A DNA stretch of 64,000 bases, from positions 19,793,289 to 19,857,288 of the forward strand of contig NC_045146.1 of the NCBI RefSeq assembly GCF_008831285.2. Direction: 5' to 3'. The notes under the pieces are model-generated. The model made no database searches. It was given only the letters and a program-made list of their open reading frames with translations, and was not told the DNA's origin. Shown here in pieces: positions 57,701 to 64,000 of the stretch; the first letter of the stretch is position 1, and each line of letters opens with the position of its first letter. The stretch is from Nymphaea colorata (lineage: Eukaryota > Streptophyta > Magnoliopsida > Nymphaeales > Nymphaeaceae). Position numbers and translations under genes: made by a program.

Positions 57701-60700
57701 ACCTGAATTTGAAGACTTCGTCGACTTGAATTTACTGTTTTGCAGGTGCTGATAATGGACAAAGTGACCGTCAAGATTATTTCTTATTCTTGCAAGATGG
57801 CAGATATTACGGATGCTGGCATTTCTTGTAAGAAGAAAATGTGCTATTGCCTGATGCGGTGAACATTAATTGTTTTTGGTTATAGAATGCGCATCCTTCT
57901 GCATATCTTTCGCTTTTTACATAATAAGATCTTTTATTTCTTATTATTTCTTAACAAAGATTTCATTCTTTCTTTGTTTTCTGGTTTGGTCAAAGTTGGT
58001 AGTCTATTTTAGCACTGCAGATCAGCAATCAAATTGGTAAACAAATTGAATAGCTATCTGCTAGAATGACCTGCCAAAGTGACTTGAACTGGGGAGGTTT
58101 TGGTCTGCTTCATTAGTATTGTTTCATAAATGCTGAATTATGGTGAAGCGACAACCTGCCAGTGGGTTACTGGATGCTCTTTAAGAGAATCATGGTCCCT
58201 CTTATCCAGCAACTTTTGTGGATACTACTGGAATTTGAAAGAAACAATTAAGAGCATGACAAATTACTCATTTAGTGCATTTGAACTTTACTATAATTCT
58301 TAGCAACTTGTCGTTGGACTAGGAGCCCCTTTAGAAGCAGCAAGTCGAGCTTCTTGTTGTCCTTTCCTGAATGTGTGGATCTGTTTTATCTTTTATTGAC
58401 TGCAGAATTAACTACAAGTTCTATGTGTGATGGTAATTGAAAATTAAGTTTCTCAAAAATAAATAGTTTTTTTTTTCTGTTGATACCCTGTTGATCTAGG
58501 AGTTTCTGCCATATGTCTCTGCTTTTGGTGAAAAAGTTAGACTGCATCCAAAATAGGGAACTCCAAGTTTCAGTAAGAGTGCTGTGAGAGTTTAGATATT
58601 GATGATTCAATTTAATAGATGTCAAGCTTGTTTGGTGTTTAATTTGCCCCCCCTTTTTTTTTGGTGTCAATGTACTTGAAATGATTGAACCATGGGAAAC
58701 GTTGATTTGTTCAAGTCAGGCTGAGGAAGGGTTTAACTGGATAAATCTTTTTGATTTCACCAGAGACTTGGCACCTTGGCACCGATGGACTTTCCATAGG
58801 ATCCATTTGATTGACTGGATTTATCGCTGTCTGTTGACAGAATGCTAGCTTTGAGAATTCTTTGTATGACAACATCTAAAATTATGTTCTTCTATGTAAT
58901 CTTTGGTCATTCCTGTTTGATAATATCTCAGGTAATCAAGATGATGTTCTAGCTGCTAGTTTTGATTTATCGAGAACTTTTTATTTTTCTTACTATAGTT
59001 GGAAGAAAGAAAAGTATGTGGGTGAAAAGTTCATCTGTGCTATTTGTGCAAAGCATTAGCTTTTTCCTATTTTTCTTTCTAGGAAGAAAAAAATAATTGA
59101 CCAATTTGTTTTAGCTGCCATTTCAGCATATCTGCCACATGATTTTCCTGTTTGAGTTTCTTTGGATAATGGCTAATGAGTTTTTTCTTAGCAAAGGGAA
59201 CATAAGTGGCACAGACTATTTCTTGCTGCTCTCATGTTGGTTGAAGATTAGGCTTTATTTAGTCCTTTGCTCCTTCTAATGCAGTGGTGGAAGACTTATT
59301 TAAGCGCAGGCAGCCATTGCCATCTATGGAAGCTGTGTACTTTATTCAGCCCTTGAAGGAAAAGTATGCCTTTGTCTTTTCCTAGATCTGTGTGCTATAT
59401 CTTCAGCTCATGTTTAACAATCATCATTGCATAACGCTACACTAATGGTCAGTAAAAAATGTTGGGTCTTTTACTGTGATGGTCTGAATGCTAGCATTAA
59501 GCAGGTAGAATGACTAATTAGATTCGAGGGTCTCAAGCAAATATCACCGGGTACATTACTAAATCTTCGTTAAATACTAGTGTCTTGGCATGTTTAATTA
59601 GTGACAGAAAGTGCAAAGAATGTTTTCCTTCTTGTGGCTGTTTTTAGCTACTTATTTTCGTGGTTAAACTGACTTCCATGAGTCTTAAGGTGAGGCAATC
59701 AACATCACACCATCCCCTCTTTTGCTGTAAGGGAATGATCATTGACATTTGATATTCTCTATGCAGCATAGTCATGTTCCTTTCAGATATGTCGGGAAGA
59801 TGCCCATTGTATAAGAAGTACGTAAAGCATTTTTTTTTATCACTTTAAACTTTCATCTGATTAACATTTGTCATTTATTTAGGCATATAGCATATGCAAA
59901 TGTGTGTTTGGGCATCATTTCTTTAATATTATTTAAGTCCTTCCTTCATGAAGAAATGCTTACATGATTGACCTATGTTTTCTTCTCTCTAAAATTACTT
60001 GTTTGATACTAGTTTGCTAGATAAAAAGGAATTATTGTCGAGAAATGAGAAATTGCATAGAATTGGCATAGCCAATTCAATAAATGTCAATCAGTCTGTC
60101 ATGAACTGGTTTGGCAGATCTTAACCTACCTCCTAACAACTTCTATTTCAGTCACAAAAAGGCTAAGAACTATGACAACCAATCGCTTAACAACCCCCTT
60201 TATAAACTCTTAAAGATTCCTCACAATTTTCAATACGAGACTAAACTCTGAAAGTGGGGTGTTACAATCCACCCTGTTAACCCTAGGTTCGAGTGTTGAA
60301 CCCGCTTTAATACAAATGTCACGACCTGCCCCCTAGGAACTTTGGTTTCAGCCCCCAAAAAGACTAAGAATCAGAAATCAATCGCCTAACAACCTCCTTT
60401 ATAAGCTCTTGAGTATTCCTTACAATTTTTAATACGAGACTAAACTTTGGAGTGGGTGTTACAATAAACTATAAGGACCTAGTCGACACTGGGCTCGGGC
60501 CTCTGGTCCGACGAATCCCCACCTGTCCATAGCAGTTTTGGTTCCAGCCCAAAAAATGATAGAAATTAGGACAACCAACCACACCTTGCTCTGGTACCAC
60601 TATCCTCAAGTGCCACATAACAATCTCTTTTATAAACCTTGAAGATCTCTCACATTCTTCAATATGGGACTAAACTTCTTAAAGTGGGCGTTTCAATCCA

Positions 60701-62397
60701 CCCTCTTTAAGACACACGCGTCTGCGCGTATGGGGCCCCAAGTCTGAGTGTTGAACCTTGCTCTGGTACCACTATAACGATCCAACCCATACCAGGCTCG
60801 GATCCCTGGTGCAACAGATTTCAACTCACCCCCTAGTAGTTTTCGTTTCAGTCTGAAAAAGGCTGGAAACTAGGACAACAAACCACTTAAGAACCCCCTT
60901 CATAAGACTTTGAAGATCTTTCACAAACTTCAATATGGAGCTAAATTTCTTTAAGTGGGCCATTACATGGTCAATTCAGCTAGCTTAATATTGTTATGTT
61001 CTTTTTTTTTTGGATAAATTCAAAATATATTAAACTAAGAAAAAAATTTATAAATAATTGAAAATGATGTATGACACTGATTCAATTCAGATAATTCAGG
61101 CAGCTGATATTTACAATGCTAACCACAAAATTTATTTAGGAAAACAAAAGTTAAAAGGATCCTGTTAAATGGTTGCCAAGGGTTAGATGATGACATTATA
61201 ATACCATATGCAATTGAAAGGCCCTTAGCAGAGCAATTTCTCCTAAATGACAGGTGTTTATCATAAATATTTGAAAAGTGAGAAAACTATGATTGATGCT
61301 TGGATGTGCATGTGTGTCCACGTAAATCTGCACAGATGGTCTTCTCTCTCTCTTTTTCTCTCTGTTCTTTCTTATTTTCCAAGGTTCATTGAGTTTTAAA
61401 TTTTCATTGCAGGGCATATGTGTTTTTCAGTTCACCAGTTTCAAAAGATTTTGTTTCTAACATAAAGAATGATACAAGTGTTTTGCCTCGCATTGGTGCT
61501 CTAAGAGAGGTGATTGTTGATGCACTATTTGGTCTAAGAAGCAATTTTCTGGATGTTGTTGGTGAAGCTATTTTAAGTGAAATGTTGTCATATTTCACCT
61601 AGATTCTTAACTTGTTAGTTTCTCGTATTCTCTGATTTTCATGAATTTGATCTTGGGGGCAGCTTATTTTTCGTGCAATTCATGTGGCAGTAATATAGTT
61701 CTTGTTTAAATTTTGCAGATGAACTTAGAATACTTTCCTATAGATAATCTGGTAAATATCTTTCTTCTCTATCTTATTTTTAGAATATGTTTGATTGTCC
61801 TGAACTATCATGTACTGTGCAGTGCATGAGGCCCTTCTGTGCAAATGGTGGACAGAATGCAAGACTTCCAAAAACCTGTGATTTGTTGTTTCGCCTTTGC
61901 ATGGACAACCCATTGCATGAGATGCAAATGTGGCTCATGGGCAGGCCACATTGTGCGCTCCTATTCCTAGAAATCTAGTAACAGGGCATCCTGTTCCTGA
62001 TGTTCCAGGAACAGGACTTAAACATACCTTTAGTTGATATACTTGTCCAAGTTTTTCCCAAGCATCACATTCTAGGCTTTGTTCCTTATAACCAGGATGT
62101 TGTTTCTCATATATTCTCTAGAGTTGTAGGCACTTGGTATATTTGTGAATGGGGCGGACTCAAGTTAAATGTGGGATTGTTGTAACTTAATTGGATATTT
62201 GGTTGACTATTCTCTGCAAACTTCTCCTGTACATTTTTAGATTTTCTTAGGATAATTATCCTTTGCAGGGGTATATTACTGATAATGAATGGGCACTTGA
62301 GGTGCTTTTTGGAGAGAATTTGGAGGCTTCTCGTAAGTTCGATGTCTTCCTCACCGCAATGGCCATTCGTGTTGCTACAGTATTTGCTTCCATGAAG
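51720..62397 (+). CDS. SEC1/KEULE-type SM protein, 5' part (runs off window)
   Basis: Eight exons in frame: 51720-51786, 52822-52880, 57746-57827, 59285-59363, 59767-59817, 61413-61509, 61719-61751 and 62269-62397, giving 199 residues. The start is ATG of [20 protein letters not shown], which matches the short acidic/Ser leader of plant SEC1 proteins. Next are [81 protein letters not shown] and NLEYFPID. The readable part ends ATVFASMK. This is domain 1 of an SM protein (full length about 650 residues in the family); the rest lies beyond 64000. SM proteins bind syntaxin-type SNAREs; KEULE acts on KNOLLE in cytokinesis and polar growth. Whether this copy is KEU-like or SEC1A/B-like cannot be decided here. 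Introns 2, 5 and 8 hold repeats. Confidence 0.93.
51910..52125. repeat. 111-bp tandem duplication in SEC1 intron 1
   Basis: Units 51910-52020 and 52021-52125 share CATCTTAATTTCGTGGACTT, TAAGTTTTATGTTATGACAT and TTTTGAGATACCGTT. The period is a multiple of three, so both strands stay open across it, which explains the short frame there; it is not a gene. Confidence 0.92.
52881..57745. other. SEC1 intron 2, 4.9 kb
   Basis: Mostly AT-rich without recognisable features. 53040-53300 contains the AAACCTAGTTTT-type motifs also seen at 36.2 kb. 56560-57420 is GC-rich with CCGAACC/GAGCCGG phrases and a minus-strand frame of 171 residues (56628-57143) that is Pro/Ser/Thr-rich and not recognisable; it is probably repeat-derived. 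No captured gene is supported. Confidence 0.55.
60110..60967 (-). mobile_element. TRIM-like array: four LTR units
   Basis: Plus-strand order: LTR (about 60110-60266, end GGGTGTTACA), internal (60267-60316), LTR (60317-60463), a third LTR joined almost directly (about 60464-60695, rearranged), internal (60696-60771), and LTR (about 60772-60967). The second internal has the clearest signals: the purine-tract complement ATCCACCCTCTTTAA at its start and the primer-site complement GCTCTGGTACCA (60760-60771) at its end. LTRs share CACCAGGCTCGG/CCCCCTAG/CTTTATAA motifs with the copies at 13.6, 16.3 and 28.6 kb. It lies in SEC1 intron 5. Confidence 0.75.
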
Positions 62398-62739
62398 GTG
62401 ATATTAATCAATTGGCATGCTAAACTTTTGCCCTGATATTTCCTTTTGCTTATTTATCTTGAAGATTCTTTCTACCAGTGCTATTAATTGAACATGACTT
62501 CTGTGTTCTGGGCGTCAAATTTTTGGTGATGAATATGAATTTTTCATTCTGAAATTTTAATTAGAGACTTTGTAGAAAATTTAGTTCATTAAGCATGTTC
62601 ACAGATAATATTATTGTTTGTTTCCTTTGGCTCGAATGGTTGTTGTAGAAGGTCTTCATTTTTTCTAGAAAGCAAAAAAGGAGAAAAACAATCCCCTATA
62701 TTAGGATGATTAGTCAGCTCCAAATGCTTTTTCCACAGG

Positions 62740-63610
62740 CAAAAATGCCCCGTTTGATGGCAGGGAAGAATTTAACGTGGTAAATTTATCATGAAAAAAA
62801 ATGCTAGAAAAAAATACAGGATGAAATTTTTCCCTCTTCCAATCTGAGGCCCTGTTTGATGACAGGGTAGTTTTTTGCATGGTAAATTCAACCCTGTTTG
62901 TTGCGCAAGGTAGATTTTTGCAGGGTAAAATTAACCCTGTTTGATGCACATGGTAAAATATATGAGAGACTTTTTTTAGAACCGTTAGTAGTTGTTGTAA
63001 ATTAACGACATTTCAACAAAACTTCCCCAAATTCATTGAAAGCCTTGGCTGATAAAGACCAAAGATATCAGATCTATGAACATACTAATCATGAATTAAA
63101 AAACATCATTAAGTAGTTGGTTTTGTATGAATACCAAACGCTGACCAAAATCCAGCACAAAACCTTTATAAAATTGATGACAGAATCTTGCAAACATACG
63201 AAATAAACTCAGTTAAACTTTCAAAACTAGAAGCTGCAATCGTGTGTAATTCTTGTCATTGAGCCACCACTAAGCTGTTGCTCACCAACAACAAGAGAAG
63301 GAACAAAGTTTGGTATCCCTCTACTTTCTCTGCCATTCTTCCCTACCCTACCAGTTCTGTTTTACCTGCACCCCTCAGTAGTACCTAAAACCATCTCTCA
63401 CTCTATCTCTCTCTCAACCTAAGGCCACGTTTGATGGCCAGCAAAAATACTGTTCATCGAGGGTTTTTTTTCTTTTTTGTACGGTTTCAACCGATTTCAA
63501 CGAGCGCCATCAAACGGGGCGAAAATCCCCCTGCTCAAAACTCGTTTCCAGGGTAAATTTACCCTGGAAAAAAGTCGGACCCTCACGGGTCCGACTTTTT
63601 TTTGGAGATA
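62740..63610. mobile_element. MITE-like element in SEC1 intron 8
   Basis: GCCCCGTTTGATGGC at 62747-62761 is repeated in inverted form at 63506-63520, and related CCCTGTTTGATG phrases occur at about 62852, 62890 and 62935. This matches the GGCC(C)TGTTTGG-type ends of many plant MITEs. The exact termini and target duplication could not be fixed, and more than one element may overlap. The right side carries the palindromes listed separately. The GC-rich sequence after 63610 reads as low-complexity in all frames. Confidence 0.5.
63545..63601. repeat. Perfect palindrome joined to a perfect 15-bp hairpin
   Basis: 63545-63570 is a 26-base perfect palindrome centred on AAATTT (core CCAGGGTAAATTTACCCTGG). 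Overlapping its last three bases, 63568-63582 pairs with 63587-63601: a 15-bp stem with AAAAAAGTCGGACCC on one side and loop TCAC. There is no neighbouring gene end, so this is more likely transposon-terminal structure than a terminator. Confidence 0.9.
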
Positions 63611-64000
63611 ATTTTTTTGCCCGTTAGGGCTTCTTCCAGCGCTCCTCTCCCTCGCCACCGCTTCCACACAGGCAAATGTCGCCCTTCGCTGCTGCCGAAG
63701 CTCTTGCCTCTTGCCTGCCGACCCATCACTGTCGTCGCCACTAGTCGGTGCTGCCTCTGCCCTCCCCTAAAATTTCCCTCCCCTGATTCAATGGTTCCTT
63801 GACTGCTTGCGGCTGCTGCTGCCATCGCCACTCGCTGGCGTTGTCGCCACCACCGTCGCCCTTCACTGCTCAGCTGAGGGGATCCAACGTTTGCTTTTCT
63901 GATGTAACTGAATTGAGTGCTCTTCAGAGATCTCTGGAGGGCTTGGACACCAGAATCGATGTAGTCGTCTCGTGCTTTGCCAGCCGATCTGGTGGTGTTA

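Noticed and set aside
63568..63604. Rho-independent-style terminator
   Set aside because: The hairpin plus T-run looks like a bacterial terminator, but this is plant intron DNA with no Pol III or bacterial gene beside it.
1..64000. tRNA, rRNA, CRISPR arrays or prokaryotic operons
   Set aside because: No cloverleaf with both conserved arms, no rRNA segment and no spaced short-repeat array were seen.

Overview
This is nuclear DNA of a flowering plant. The evidence is the gene content, the GT-AG introns, the telo-box-like AACCCTA motif and the LTR retrotransposons primed by the plant-type TGGTATCAGAGC site. The plant families seen are an HIR-type SPFH protein, a KEULE/SEC1-type SM protein and a plant maspardin. 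The species cannot be fixed from the sequence. Genes are sparse, introns are long, and most of the window is repeat-derived. One 100-base run of N marks an assembly gap.

Four protein genes can be supported by exon-by-exon reading. (1) A maspardin (SPG21-like) alpha/beta-hydrolase gene on + runs from 12.8 to 26.1 kb in eight exons. (2) A hypersensitive-induced-reaction (HIR) gene on + runs from 30.5 to 34.0 kb in five exons and looks complete. (3) A small conserved plant protein with one membrane segment lies on - at 45.6-46.6 kb; four exons are readable, its 5' end was not found and I do not know its name. (4) The 5' part of a SEC1/KEULE-type gene on + runs from 51.7 kb past the window end; the eight readable exons encode 199 residues. 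The genes belong to different processes and show no functional link.

Layout: 0-12.8 kb is repeats (a 174-bp tandem array, a roughly 2.3-kb segmental duplication, and a tandem LTR-plus-leader pair) and AT-rich DNA. 12.8-26.1 kb is maspardin, whose introns hold a solo LTR, a back-to-back pair of Copia ends, a TRIM-like array, a possible SINE and a nested Copia/GC-rich element. 26.1-30.5 kb is mostly featureless. After HIR, 34-40.3 kb holds a decayed endogenous pararetrovirus fragment. 40.3-45.45 kb is a recent full-length Copia element with a perfect 5-bp target duplication, inserted just beyond the stop codon of the small membrane-protein gene. The last 12 kb is SEC1 with a TRIM-like array and a MITE-like element with striking palindromes in its introns.

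The most interesting non-gene signal is a family of very short LTR elements (LTR about 190-200 bp, internal region about 50-75 bp) seen at four places in the - orientation. Each internal part carries a recognisable purine tract and, in the better copies, a primer-binding-site complement. They occur as solo LTRs and as head-to-tail arrays, as expected of TRIM elements.
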